A DNA stretch of 64,000 nucleotides from Robbsia sp. KACC 23696. Lineage in GTDB: Bacteria; Pseudomonadota; Gammaproteobacteria; Burkholderiales; Burkholderiaceae. The translations under genes and the position numbers were made by a program. The notes beneath the pieces were generated by a model. It was not told where the DNA came from and ran no database searches. It was given only the letters and a program-made list of their open reading frames with translations. The DNA lies in assembly GCF_039852015.1 (NCBI RefSeq), contig NZ_CP156628.1, positions 186,001-250,000 of the forward strand. The letters are read 5' to 3'. Positions 1-10,837 of this stretch are shown here, piece after piece; the first letter of the stretch is position 1, and each line of letters begins with the position of its first letter.

Positions 1-2176
<2,176 letters not shown>

Positions 2177-2279
2177 TCAACGGCAGGCGCGCGGCACGGC
2201 ATCCGTCCGACGTTTAACAAGGCCAAGCGGACGGTGAAACTGTTGCGTGCCGGACGGGTTCCGGGTGGGGACCATGAGC

Positions 2280-2313
2280 GACTCCGAGTATAACAAGAAT
2301 CGGAGTCAGTCTT
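2280..2313 (-). promoter_or_regulatory. Candidate icd promoter with overlapping dyad
   Basis: On the minus strand an extended -10 (TGTTATACT, hexamer at 2287-2292) lies about 180 bases upstream of the icd start. It sits inside a perfect 8-bp inverted repeat, GACTCCGA (2280-2287) and TCGGAGTC (2300-2307). A second short inverted repeat, AGTCTT/AAGACT, is at 2308-2313 and 2335-2340. No good -35 is visible. The remainder of the 330-bp space between icd and the LysR gene shows nothing else recognisable. Confidence 0.4.
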
Positions 2314-2427
2314 GGGTCTAATATAAGACTTGCAGTGCAGTATTCTGCTTTCTCCGCCTGCCGTGACGTCTGAAACGGCACGTGCACACCGCGGTTGCGG
2401 TCCTGCAAGAGGGCTGCCGAATCGCCG

Positions 2428-2452
2428 GAAACGCCCGTTACACGGGCGTTTC
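2428..2452. terminator. Perfect 11-bp hairpin containing the LysR stop codon
   Basis: GAAACGCCCGT and its exact complement ACGGGCGTTTC flank the 3-nt loop TAC. The stop codon of the LysR gene (complement of 2438-2440) falls at the stem/loop junction. There is no long T run on either strand, so this is a terminator-like or 3'-stabilising hairpin rather than a textbook intrinsic terminator. Confidence 0.45.
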
Positions 2453-3424
2453 ACCAGTGATGCCTGCGTTCGACGAGGCATGCGCCGGCGGCAGCAGTGC
2501 TAAAAAATTGCGCAGCATCGGCGTCAGGCTTTTCCACGCATTTACGCACGTTGCGCATGTCAGCGGCGTGACATCGCCGCTTTTCGCATCGAGGGGGCGA
2601 CGTACCGCGAGCGCGAGTCGGGCCTTCGGCGCTGGTCCCACGATGTCGAGATAACGGACCCCGTCGACGCGCACCGTGGCAATGGCGGCCGGCACGATTG
2701 AGACGCCGAGTCCGGCTGCCACCAGATTGACCACTGACGATATCTGCGGTGCCTCCTGCGCGAGAAGGGGCGTAAACCCTGCGTTCAGACAGGCGTTGTA
2801 GACCTCTTCGAACAAAGAGATACCGTTGATGCGCGGAAAAATAACAAAGGGTTCGCCGGCCAACGCCGCGAGCGGCAGGCCGGTCTCCTGCGCCAGCCGG
2901 TGATCCGAGGGCACGACGATTTTCATGGGCTCGTCGGCGAAGCGGTGCAGCATCAATCCTTCGATTGCCGCATCGCTCGGTCGAATGAACACCGCGTCGA
3001 GTCGACTCGCCTGAATGTCGTCGAGCAATTGCTGCGTATTCGCTTCCACCAAGGACAGGGCGACTTCCGGGTAGGCGCGCCGGAAACGGCGGATCGCATC
3101 CGGCAGAATCGGATTGAAAGAGGCCGAACTGGTGAAGCCGACGCTCAAGCGCCCGATCTCGCCGTGCGCGGCCCGTTGCGCCGCCTGCATCGCGCGGCTG
3201 GCCGCGGCGAGCGTGGCACGGGCCTCGGGTGCGAATGCCAGACCGACGTCGGTCAGACTCACGCCCTGTGCGCCGCGATGGAAAAGACGCGCGCCGATCA
3301 ATGTCTCCAACTGCTTGATCTGCTGACTTAGCGGCGGCTGCCCGATGCCGAGGCGTGCGGCGGCCCGCGTGAAATTGGCCTCGTCGGCGACCGCCAGAAA
3401 ATACCGCAGGTGGCGCAATTCCAT
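2438..3424 (-). CDS. LysR-family transcriptional regulator
   Basis: A 328-residue LysR regulator starting MELRHLRYFLAVADEANFTR. The N-terminal winged helix-turn-helix (residues about 1-60, with RLGIGQPPLSQQIKQLE) binds DNA; the C-terminal part (about 90-300) is the periplasmic-binding-like effector domain. The ATG at 3422-3424 was chosen because the family begins exactly at this motif; an in-frame upstream extension exists but would be atypical. It is divergent from the MFS transporter at 3603. The pair resembles the E. coli ynfL/ynfM arrangement, so regulation of that transporter is the natural inference. The effector is unknown. Confidence 0.9.
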   Translation of the reverse strand: MELRHLRYFLAVADEANFTRAAARLGIGQPPLSQQIKQLETLIGARLFHRGAQGVSLTDVGLAFAPEARATLAAASRAMQAAQRAAHGEIGRLSVGFTSSASFNPILPDAIRRFRRAYPEVALSLVEANTQQLLDDIQASRLDAVFIRPSDAAIEGLMLHRFADEPMKIVVPSDHRLAQETGLPLAALAGEPFVIFPRINGISLFEEVYNACLNAGFTPLLAQEAPQISSVVNLVAAGLGVSIVPAAIATVRVDGVRYLDIVGPAPKARLALAVRRPLDAKSGDVTPLTCATCVNAWKSLTPMLRNFLALLPPAHASSNAGITGETPV

Positions 3425-3426
3425 CC

Positions 3427-3479
3427 TATATGTCCTATGTATGGGATATGCCGATTCCATATATTGGACAGTATATCCC
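3427..3479. promoter_or_regulatory. Divergent LysR/MFS control region with nested dyads
   Basis: The AT-rich spacer between the LysR and MFS genes contains GGGATAT (3443-3449) and its complement ATATCCC (3473-3479). TATATGTCC (3427-3435) is mirrored by GGACAGTATAT (3466-3476), and a near-palindrome around TCCATATATTGGA lies between them. LysR regulators typically bind such interrupted dyads (T-N11-A type) in divergent spacers, so this is the likely operator. Which dyad is used cannot be told by reading. Confidence 0.5.
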
Positions 3480-3602
3480 TTACAGCGCACACTTCTGTCA
3501 CGGCAAGCTTATGCGCCTTGCGCCGGGCTGGTCGGCGCTTTTCCTGTCACAGATGCGACCCAAGCGGATGCCGATGAGGGCGGCTTGGGCAAAAAGACCT
3601 TC

Positions 3603-4859
3603 ATGCAAACGAAAACCGCTTCTCCGGTGCGCGACGGCACGCTACCGTTGCCATCGTCGTCCGCCGGTCCCGTATTTGCCGGCGTTCAGCGCGGCTCGGC
3701 CGACTACCGGCGCATCAGTCTGGCGCTTTTTCTGTCGGGTTTCTCGACGTTCTCGCTGCTTTACTGTGTGCAGCCCTTGCTCCCGTCCTTGACCGGCGAA
3801 TTCCACATCGGCGCGGCGCAGAGTTCGCTGGCACTGTCTCTGTCCACGGGGTTTCTCGCTTTTTCGATCCTCTGCGCCGGACCGCTGTCCGAGCGCTTGG
3901 GGCGACGTGGCTTGATGTTCGCCTCGTTGACGTTGGCGGCATTATGCAATCTGCTCGTCTCCGTTGCCCCGAGCTGGAATCTGATCCTGCTGGGTCGTGC
4001 GTTGGAGGGGTTCGTCCTGGGCGGGGTCCCCGCGGTGGCGATGGCCTATCTCGCCGAGGAGATCAATCCGAAAGGGCTGGGGATGTCGATGGGCCTGTAC
4101 GTCGGCGGCACGGCATTCGGCGGCATGATGGGCCGCGTGGGCATGAGCTTCCTGACCGATTGGTTTTCGTGGCGCACGGCGATGGCGACGCTCGGCGTGA
4201 TCGATCTGGCCGCCGCTATCGCTTTCGTGCTGCTGCTCCCGCCGTCCCGCAACTTCATGGCGAAGGCCGGCCTGGGCGCGGCGCACCATGTCGCGCTCTG
4301 GCGCCGTCATCTCTCGCATCCTATGCTGCCGATGGTGTTCGGTGTCGGCTGTCTCGTCATGGGCGCGTTCGTTACCGTCTATAACTACGCCGGCTTTCGT
4401 CTGATCGAACCGCCATTCAATTTGAATGCGGCGGAAACCGGGTTGATCTTCAGCGCGTATTTATTCGGGATGGTCGCCTCGTCGGTCGCGGGCGGCATGG
4501 CCGATCGCTTCGGTCGCGGGCCGGTGCTGGTGACCGGCGTCACGCTGGCTATCCTCGGCGTGCTGCTGACCTTGCCACATCAGTTGACGCTGGTGATTGT
4601 GGGGATCGTCTTGCTGACGATCGGCTTCTTTATCGCGCACTCGGTGGCAAGTGGCTGGGTGGGCCGTTTGGCCGATGGCGCGAAAGGACATGCCTCGTCC
4701 CTCTACCTGCTGGCGTATTATCTGGGTTCGAGTTTCCTTGGATCGGCCGGTGGCCATTTCTGGGAACAGGGCAGTTGGCCCGGCGTGGCGATATTCGCGG
4801 TGGTGTTATTGGCGCTGTGCCTGATGTTGGGGATAAGGCTGTGGCGCCGCACCGCCTGA
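3603..4859 (+). CDS. MFS transporter, YnfM-like
   Basis: A 418-residue inner-membrane secondary transporter with about twelve hydrophobic segments. It starts MQTKTASPVRDGTL, then about 40 hydrophilic residues before the first membrane span (LALFLSGFSTFSLLYCVQPL). MFS signature residues RLGRRG after span 2 and DRFGRGPVL in the second half are visible. Sequence and divergent LysR neighbour resemble YnfM-type drug/arabinose-like MFS proteins. The substrate is not predictable. An in-frame extension upstream overlaps the LysR control region and is unlikely to be coding. Confidence 0.85.
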   Translation: MQTKTASPVRDGTLPLPSSSAGPVFAGVQRGSADYRRISLALFLSGFSTFSLLYCVQPLLPSLTGEFHIGAAQSSLALSLSTGFLAFSILCAGPLSERLGRRGLMFASLTLAALCNLLVSVAPSWNLILLGRALEGFVLGGVPAVAMAYLAEEINPKGLGMSMGLYVGGTAFGGMMGRVGMSFLTDWFSWRTAMATLGVIDLAAAIAFVLLLPPSRNFMAKAGLGAAHHVALWRRHLSHPMLPMVFGVGCLVMGAFVTVYNYAGFRLIEPPFNLNAAETGLIFSAYLFGMVASSVAGGMADRFGRGPVLVTGVTLAILGVLLTLPHQLTLVIVGIVLLTIGFFIAHSVASGWVGRLADGAKGHASSLYLLAYYLGSSFLGSAGGHFWEQGSWPGVAIFAVVLLALCLMLGIRLWRRTA

Positions 4860-4881
4860 CAATGATTTCCGAGTGGCGTGC

Positions 4882-5256
4882 ATGGCAGAGGCGGAGAACA
4901 GTGGATCGAGTCTGAGCCGCGCTGAGGCCGATGCGGCGGAAACCCTGACGGTATTGCCTGCGGGGCGTACCGTGCCGGCCTCGCGCGACGCCACCGTGTT
5001 GGTGGCCGCTTCGCGCGGCGGCATGCGCCTTCCCAGCTCCTGTCGCAATGGCAGTTGTCGCGCTTGCCTGTGCCGCATCGTGGCCGGCACGATCCACTAC
5101 CGCGTCGAATGGCCCGGTGTCACCCGCGACGAGCAGGCTGAAGGATGGATGCTGCCCTGTATCGCCTATCCCGAGGGCCATGTCACGATCGAGCAGCCGG
5201 CCATGCGCGAGACCGCCGACATACCGGTGCGCCCGATACGGTCCCGCGGCTTTTGA
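4882..5256 (+). CDS. [2Fe-2S] ferredoxin, plant type
   Basis: A small electron carrier of 124 residues. The cluster-binding motif is plain: C-x4-C-x2-C (SCRNGSCRACLC; first cysteine about residue 54) and a fourth cysteine about 31 residues later in WMLPC. The fold matches the FDX-type domain (PF00111). The start is taken at ATG 4882; a GTG at 4873 in the same frame is possible, and neither has a strong ribosome binding site. It begins 22 bases after the MFS stop and may be cotranscribed with it. The partner reductase or oxygenase is not in the immediate vicinity. Confidence 0.82.
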   Translation: MAEAENSGSSLSRAEADAAETLTVLPAGRTVPASRDATVLVAASRGGMRLPSSCRNGSCRACLCRIVAGTIHYRVEWPGVTRDEQAEGWMLPCIAYPEGHVTIEQPAMRETADIPVRPIRSRGF

Positions 5257-5496
5257 GCCGATTTCGTCGACGTCGTCCCGAAGTATTGATTCCGCGCCGC
5301 CGCTGCTGGTGCCATCGTCGAAGGCACGGCGTGCGTGTCGGCCTGCCGCGGCAGCCGCGATGACCGGTTTTCGGTGGGCGCGGCATGATGCAGCAAAGGC
5401 GCATCGACGCTGTCCGGTACAATGCCGCGCCATAGAGCGTGTGTCTTCGCCGTCGGCGTGTCGACACATACGGAAACCAACGATAGAGAGGGTGCG

Positions 5497-5907
5497 ATGA
5501 GCATTTTGGACGGATTGGGCGCACAGGGCGCCGCAGGCGGCAGCAATCTGGTCGACGCGGCCATCGGCTTCGTGAACAGCCAGCCGGGTGGTCTGAACGG
5601 CATCGTGCAGAAGTTCAACGACGCCGGGGCCGGTTCGATCGTGTCGTCGTGGATCGGGAAGGGCAGCAACCTGCCGATCGATCCGGCGACGCTGCTGATG
5701 GCCTTGGGCAAACCGCTGCTGGAGCCCCTGGCCGCAAAGGTCGGCATGCCGGTCGAACAGTTGGTGAGCATCCTCGCGATGGTCTTGCCCGGCGTGGTCG
5801 ATCGGGCGACGCCAGACGGCACGCTGCCGGAAGACGGCAAACTCAAGCCCGATAACGTTCTGTCTGCCCTTGGTGGCTTAATGGGGATGTTTGGCGGAAA
5901 TAAGTAA
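5497..5907 (+). CDS. YidB-like protein (DUF937)
   Basis: A 136-residue protein beginning MSILDGLGAQGAAGGSNLVD. The glycine-rich amphipathic N-terminus, the W-I-G-x-G-x-N-x-P-I pattern near residues 50-60 and the C-terminal VDRATPDGTLPEDG stretch match the YidB/DUF937 family, whose function is unknown. GAGAGGGTGCG precedes the ATG as ribosome binding site. It is monocistronic and followed by a strong terminator at 6012-6044. Confidence 0.82.
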   Translation: MSILDGLGAQGAAGGSNLVDAAIGFVNSQPGGLNGIVQKFNDAGAGSIVSSWIGKGSNLPIDPATLLMALGKPLLEPLAAKVGMPVEQLVSILAMVLPGVVDRATPDGTLPEDGKLKPDNVLSALGGLMGMFGGNK

Positions 5908-6011
5908 GCCATTCAAGCCGCGCGCAATGCGCGAACGCATCGGTGGCGTCGGAAAGCTATAAGGGTATGTCTTATATTCTTTCAAAAAAGCCGACGTTTC
6001 ACTTGCGCATG

Positions 6012-6044
6012 CGCCCACGATCGGTGATTGATCGTGGGCGTTTT
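6012..6044 (+). terminator. Rho-independent terminator of the YidB-like gene
   Basis: An 11-bp perfect stem (CGCCCACGATC / GATCGTGGGCG) with a 7-nt loop is followed directly by TTTT on the plus strand, about 105 bases after the YidB-like stop. Confidence 0.88.
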
Positions 6045-6276
6045 AACGTTTAGTGGTGAAATGCGGAACAGTTCACGCATTTTCAGTCGTGTAGCGCCAT
6101 CCGCGGCACCGTCTTTTACCCCCCCTTGATTTTTCTTGCTTTCAATTCTTTCGAATATGACGGCCTGCGACTATTCGCGAAATCAGATTTAATAGGACGA
6201 AGCGGCGGCGGTCGGATAAACTACCGCCCCTTCAGCCGTCCCTTTCGTCAGGGGCGGCATCTGATTGGGAGTACGC

Positions 6277-7944
6277 ATGCAGGGAACACAGACGAAGAAT
6301 GGTGGCGGGGCCGCCCCACGCGTCCATCGGTCCATTGGTCCGATTGCATTGATGTTGACGGGCCTGGGCTCGATTATCGGTTCCGGATGGTTGTTCGGCG
6401 CCTGGCGCGCGGCGAAGATCGCCGGCCCGGCGGCGTTGGTGGCTTGGGTCATCGGCGCATTGGTCATTCTGGCGATCGCGCTGGCCTATGCGGAGCTGGG
6501 CGCGATGTTTCCGGAGTCGGGCGGGATGGTGCGCTATGCGCGCTACTCGCATGGCTCCCTGGTAGGTTTCATCAGCGCATGGGCGAATTGGATCGCCATT
6601 GTGTCGGTGATTCCGGTGGAGGCCGAGGCGTCGATTCAGTACATGAGCTCCTGGCCGTTTCCCTGGGCCCATGCGCTATACCAGAACGAGACACTCTCGA
6701 CGACCGGCCTGCTCCTGTCCGCCGCGCTCGTCATCGTGTACTTCTTGCTGAATTATTGGAGCGTGAAGGTTTTCGCGCGCGCCAATTCGCTGATCACCGT
6801 ATTCAAGTTCATCGTGCCGGCGTTGACGGTCATCGGCCTGATGGCCAGCCAGTTCACGGTGGCGAATTTCGGTCATCTGGGTGCGGCTGGCGATGCCGCC
6901 GCGGCGGCCAGCGGCAGCGTATTGGGTCAGTTCGCACCGTACGGCTGGTCTGCCGTGTTCACGGCCGTGGCAACCAGCGGCATCATCTTCGCGTTCAACG
7001 GTTTCCAGAGCCCGGTGAACCTGGCCGGTGAAGCGCGCAACCCGTCGCGCAGCATCCCGTTCGCGGTGATCGGCTCGATCCTGCTGGCACTGGTGCTATA
7101 TGTGCTGCTGCAGGCGGCGTATATCGGTGCGGTCTCGCCGACGCAGATCGCGCAGGGCTGGAACAAGATCGATTTCAGCTCGCCGTTCGCCAACCTGGCC
7201 ATCGCGCTGGGCCTCAACTGGCTGGCGATCGTGTTGTACATGGATGCCTTCATCAGCCCGAGCGGCACCGGCATCACCTATATGGCGACGACGTCGCGGA
7301 TGATCTATGCGATGGAGCGCAATGGCACCTTGCCGGCGATCCTCGGCAATGTGCATCCGCTGTTCGGCGTGCCGCGGCCGGCGATGTGGTTCAACCTGAT
7401 CGTCTCGTTCATCTTCCTGTTTTTCTTCCGCGGCTGGAGTTCCTTGGCAGCGGTGATTTCGGTGGCGACGGTGATCTCTTACCTGACGGGTCCGGTTAGC
7501 GTGATGGCCTTGCGCCGCCATGCGCCCGATCTGAAGCGCCCCTTGGTGCTGGCGGGCATGGGCGTGGTTGCACCGCTCGCGTTTGTTTTCGCGTCGCTGA
7601 TCCTGTATTGGGCGCGCTGGCCGCTGACCGGCGAGATTATCTTGCTGATGGCGGTCGCACTGCCGGTGTATTTGTACTACCAGGCCAAGCAGGGTTGGCA
7701 GGGCTGGGGCAGCGACTGGCGTGCCGCCCGATGGCTCGTGACCTACCTGTTCGTCATGGCGCTGCTGTCGTACTTCGGCGGTCGCGAATTCGGTGGAAAG
7801 GGCTATCTCCCAGAAAATTGGGACATGCTGATCGTGGCGGTCATCGCCTTCCTGTTTTATCGCTGGGGTGTCCACAGCGGCTATCGCACGCCTTATCTGG
7901 AGGAAGCGAAGGAAGACAACGATCCGGATCACGCCGGTCACTGA
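6277..7944 (+). CDS. APC-family amino acid permease
   Basis: An inner-membrane amino-acid transporter of 555 residues with about twelve to fourteen hydrophobic segments. The first span carries the APC signature GLGSIIGSGWLFGAWRAA, followed by ELGAMFPESGGMVRYAR, both typical of the amino acid/polyamine/organocation superfamily. The length and the charged C-terminal tail resemble B. subtilis YveA-type aspartate permeases, but the substrate is an inference. The ATG at 6277 is preceded by GGGAG five bases upstream and preferred over an in-frame TTG at 6265. The gene stands alone. The upstream 230 bases are T-rich and show no clear operator. Confidence 0.88.
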   Translation: MQGTQTKNGGGAAPRVHRSIGPIALMLTGLGSIIGSGWLFGAWRAAKIAGPAALVAWVIGALVILAIALAYAELGAMFPESGGMVRYARYSHGSLVGFISAWANWIAIVSVIPVEAEASIQYMSSWPFPWAHALYQNETLSTTGLLLSAALVIVYFLLNYWSVKVFARANSLITVFKFIVPALTVIGLMASQFTVANFGHLGAAGDAAAAASGSVLGQFAPYGWSAVFTAVATSGIIFAFNGFQSPVNLAGEARNPSRSIPFAVIGSILLALVLYVLLQAAYIGAVSPTQIAQGWNKIDFSSPFANLAIALGLNWLAIVLYMDAFISPSGTGITYMATTSRMIYAMERNGTLPAILGNVHPLFGVPRPAMWFNLIVSFIFLFFFRGWSSLAAVISVATVISYLTGPVSVMALRRHAPDLKRPLVLAGMGVVAPLAFVFASLILYWARWPLTGEIILLMAVALPVYLYYQAKQGWQGWGSDWRAARWLVTYLFVMALLSYFGGREFGGKGYLPENWDMLIVAVIAFLFYRWGVHSGYRTPYLEEAKEDNDPDHAGH

Positions 7945-8072
7945 ACCGCCGTCGCGCGTTCGCGGCGCCTCCTTTAAGGTGCATTACGCGCCGTACACTG
8001 CCCGGGGGTGGGTATTCCGTTAGACTAAGGAATGAGTCCGCCGAGTACGACGCCCTCCCGGCCTTAGTAACG

Positions 8073-8152
8073 AAAGCCACCTCGGTGGACTGCATCTCGA
8101 AATTCGGACAGTAGTTCGAATTTTGAGATGGGGTCCCGCGGTGGCTTTTGCT
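8073..8152 (+). terminator. Composite double hairpin, probable terminator or leader structure
   Basis: An outer stem AAAGCCACC (8073-8081) / GGTGGCTTT (8140-8148) is followed by a T-rich run. It encloses an inner 14-bp stem (8093-8106 with 8117-8130, one G-U pair) with a 10-nt loop. It lies between the APC permease and the hybrid kinase. It could end permease transcription or act in the kinase leader; nothing identifies a known riboswitch. Confidence 0.55.
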
Positions 8153-8248
8153 TTTATCGTCCGGCGCGATATTTGCTGTTCCCGCGCATCCCCGTCTGCC
8201 GCGCGCGACCCATTCCGAAAAATCGAACGCACAACATTGGAAAATTCG

Positions 8249-10246
8249 GTGACTTCCCTCGATGAACACGAGGCGCTGCGGCGTCGAATGCAGACGCTGC
8301 AGCGCGAGTTGAGCGACTTCAAACTGCTGTTTGCCGCGCTGGACGCGGGATTCTGCGTGATTGAAATGAAGTTCGCCGCGGATGGCACACCGGTCGACTA
8401 CCGATTTGTCGAGATAAACGCCGCGTTCATCCGGCAGACGGGTCTCGTCGACGCCCGAGGAAAGTGGATTCGCGATCTCGTTCCCGCGCACGAGCAGCAT
8501 TGGTTCGATATCTACGGCGAGGTCGCGCGGACCGCCAAGCCGGTGCGCTTCGAAAACGCCGCCGAAGCGCTTGGACGCTGGTATGAAGTACAGGCTTTCC
8601 CGATAGGGCTTCCCGAACTGCATCATGTCGCCATTCTTTTCACCGATATTTCGGAACGCCGTGCCGCTGAGTTGAGTCTGCGAACGCTGGCTGCGCGACT
8701 CGAAGAGGAAGTGGCCGCGCGCACGACGGATCGGAATCAACTTTGGCAACTTTCCACCGACATCATGTTGCGCTGTCGTTTTACCGGCGAGATCGTGGCG
8801 GTCAATCCTGCGTGGACGACCACCTTGGGCTGGTCGGAAGCGGAGATGCTGGGCTCGAATCTCTTTGATTTGATCCACCCCGACGATTTGGCGCATACGC
8901 GCGAGGGCGCCGAGAGTTCGGCAGGCGGCGTGTCTCTGCGTCGTTTCGAGAATCGCTATCGCACGAAGGGCGGCGACTACCGCTGGATCGACTGGTCGAC
9001 GCAACCGTCGAAGGACATGATCAATGCCGTCGGCCGTGATGTCACCGAGGAAAAAGAGAAGGCCGAAACGCTGAAGCGGATGGAAGCGCAGCTTCGACAA
9101 AGCCAGAAAATGGAGGCCGTCGGCCAATTGACTGGCGGCCTGGCGCATGATTTCAACAACCTGCTTGCCGGCATCAACGGCAATCTCGAATTACTGAGCG
9201 TGCGGCTGACGCAAGGCCGACTGAGCGATATGGACCGGTATGTCAGCGCCGCGCAGGGATCGGTGAAGCGCGCGGCGGCGCTGACGCATCGGCTGTTGGC
9301 GTTTTCGCGGCGTCAGACGCTGGATCCGTCCGTAACGGACGTGGCCGCGCTGGTGGCGGATCTCGAGGAATTGATAGGACGGACGATCGGCCCGGATCGG
9401 GTGCTGTCGATCCAGGCGCCTGCGGCGCTCTGGACGACGATGATCGATCGTAACCAGCTTGAGAATGCGCTGTTGAACCTCAGCATCAATGCCCGCGATG
9501 CGATGCCCGACGGCGGACGGATCGATATCGGTCTGGCGAATGAGGCGATCGATGCCCAGACGGCGGCCGAGTTCGATGTGTCCGCCGGCGATTACGTAAC
9601 GATCACGGTGACCGACACCGGGTCCGGAATGACACCGGAGATCGCCGCGCGCGCCTTCGATCCTTTCTTCACGACGAAACCGATCGGGCAGGGAACCGGG
9701 CTGGGTCTATCGATGATCTACGGCTTTGCGCGTCAGTCAGGTGGGCATGTGCGGATCGAGAGTGCCGTGGGGCGGGGCACGATGGTGCGCATTTACTTGC
9801 CGCGCTTTACGCGCGACGTCCCGCCCGCCGCCGAGCCGGTCAAGGACGCGATGGCACCGACACAGGCAGGCGGCGCCGTGCTCGTGGTCGACGATGAAGC
9901 GACGCTCCGCATGCTGATCACCGAAGTACTGGAAGACAGCGGCTATACGGTGATCGAAGCGTCAGATGGCCCCAGCGGCCTGACGATTTTGCAGTCGGAT
10001 ATCAAGATAGACATGTTGGTCACCGATGTGGGCCTGCCCGGCGGCATGAACGGCCGCCAATTGGCCGATGCGGCGCGGTCGCTGCGCGCCGACCTGCAGG
10101 TGCTGTTTATCACCGGCTATGCGGAAGGCACCGCTACCGGTAAAAACGCACTGGAACCCGGTATGCACGTCCTCACGAAGCCGTTTTTGATCGAAGCACT
10201 GGTGGCGAAGGTCGGGGAGTTGATCGCCGAGGGGCGCCGCGCGTAG
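8249..10246 (+). CDS. Hybrid sensor histidine kinase (PAS-PAS-HisKA-HATPase-REC)
   Basis: A 665-residue soluble hybrid kinase. From the GTG at 8249 (GGAAAA nine bases upstream) the order is: coiled N-terminus, PAS domain (about 20-140), second PAS with PAC (about 165-280, HPDD and DVTEEKE motifs), HisKA with the phospho-accepting His300 in GLAHDFNNLL, HATPase with N-box NLSINARDAM and G-box GQGTGLGLSM, then a receiver domain with Asp593 in VTDVGLPGG. No transmembrane segment is seen, so it probably senses a cytoplasmic signal. No DNA-binding partner regulator is adjacent. The start is uncertain: frames open further upstream run through the hairpin at 8073-8152. Confidence 0.88.
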   Translation: MTSLDEHEALRRRMQTLQRELSDFKLLFAALDAGFCVIEMKFAADGTPVDYRFVEINAAFIRQTGLVDARGKWIRDLVPAHEQHWFDIYGEVARTAKPVRFENAAEALGRWYEVQAFPIGLPELHHVAILFTDISERRAAELSLRTLAARLEEEVAARTTDRNQLWQLSTDIMLRCRFTGEIVAVNPAWTTTLGWSEAEMLGSNLFDLIHPDDLAHTREGAESSAGGVSLRRFENRYRTKGGDYRWIDWSTQPSKDMINAVGRDVTEEKEKAETLKRMEAQLRQSQKMEAVGQLTGGLAHDFNNLLAGINGNLELLSVRLTQGRLSDMDRYVSAAQGSVKRAAALTHRLLAFSRRQTLDPSVTDVAALVADLEELIGRTIGPDRVLSIQAPAALWTTMIDRNQLENALLNLSINARDAMPDGGRIDIGLANEAIDAQTAAEFDVSAGDYVTITVTDTGSGMTPEIAARAFDPFFTTKPIGQGTGLGLSMIYGFARQSGGHVRIESAVGRGTMVRIYLPRFTRDVPPAAEPVKDAMAPTQAGGAVLVVDDEATLRMLITEVLEDSGYTVIEASDGPSGLTILQSDIKIDMLVTDVGLPGGMNGRQLADAARSLRADLQVLFITGYAEGTATGKNALEPGMHVLTKPFLIEALVAKVGELIAEGRRA

Positions 10247-10309
10247 TGGCGTGGCGCCTGGCGAACAACGCGTCAACGTCCGTGATCCATGGCCGCCTAT
10301 CTGTTTGAC

Positions 10310-10330
10310 ATATACAGCATAGCTGTATAT
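10310..10330. promoter_or_regulatory. 21-bp palindrome upstream of the ester-cyclase-like gene
   Basis: Arms ATATACAGC (10310-10318) and GCTGTATAT (10322-10330) are exact complements around a 3-bp spacer. The position, 37 bases before the ATG at 10367, and the form fit a MarR- or TetR-type operator. A MarR gene lies just downstream on the opposite strand. Confidence 0.6.
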
Positions 10331-10366
10331 ATTTGGCGAATCGCTACTCTTCTGGATTCGTTAACA

Positions 10367-10777
10367 ATGTCGCTCGAAGATCATAAACGCGTGGTGCGTC
10401 GTTTCAACGACGAGGTGATCGTCAAAGGCGATCGGGCCAGTTTCGACGCGCTGATGGCGCCCGATTTCGTCAATCATTCGGCACCGCCGAACGTGCCGAA
10501 CGGCGCGGAGTCGATGTGGCATACGTTTCAGAACATCCTGCGCCCGGCCTTGTCGGACTTGCGCGTGACGATCCTGGATCAGGTCGCGGAGGAGGATAAG
10601 GTCACGAGCAGGAAGCGTATCTCGGGCATGCACACCGGCAGCTTGATGGGCGTTCCCGCAAGCAATCGGATGGTGACGATCGAGGTGATCGACATCGTAC
10701 GGGTGGTGGACGGGCGGTATGCCGAGCATTGGGGGATCAATACGCTGCCAAGCGTGTTGGCGCAATTGCGGGGCTAG
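10367..10777 (+). CDS. SnoaL-like ester cyclase family protein
   Basis: A 136-residue protein starting MSLEDHKRVVRRFNDEVIVK. The pattern FDALMAPDFVNHSAPP, RKRISGMHTGSLMGVPAS and DGRYAEHWGINT is that of the SnoaL/ester cyclase subgroup of the NTF2-like fold. Members act as cyclases, isomerases or have no assigned role, so only the fold is confident. The start was chosen because the upstream in-frame residues run through the 21-bp palindrome. It converges on the MarR gene, which may control it. Confidence 0.78.
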   Translation: MSLEDHKRVVRRFNDEVIVKGDRASFDALMAPDFVNHSAPPNVPNGAESMWHTFQNILRPALSDLRVTILDQVAEEDKVTSRKRISGMHTGSLMGVPASNRMVTIEVIDIVRVVDGRYAEHWGINTLPSVLAQLRG

Positions 10778-10837
10778 GCGAGGGCGTCGATCCGCTTCGC
10801 GCGCGTTTCAGCGCTTGCAGCAAGAGGCGCGACGCGT

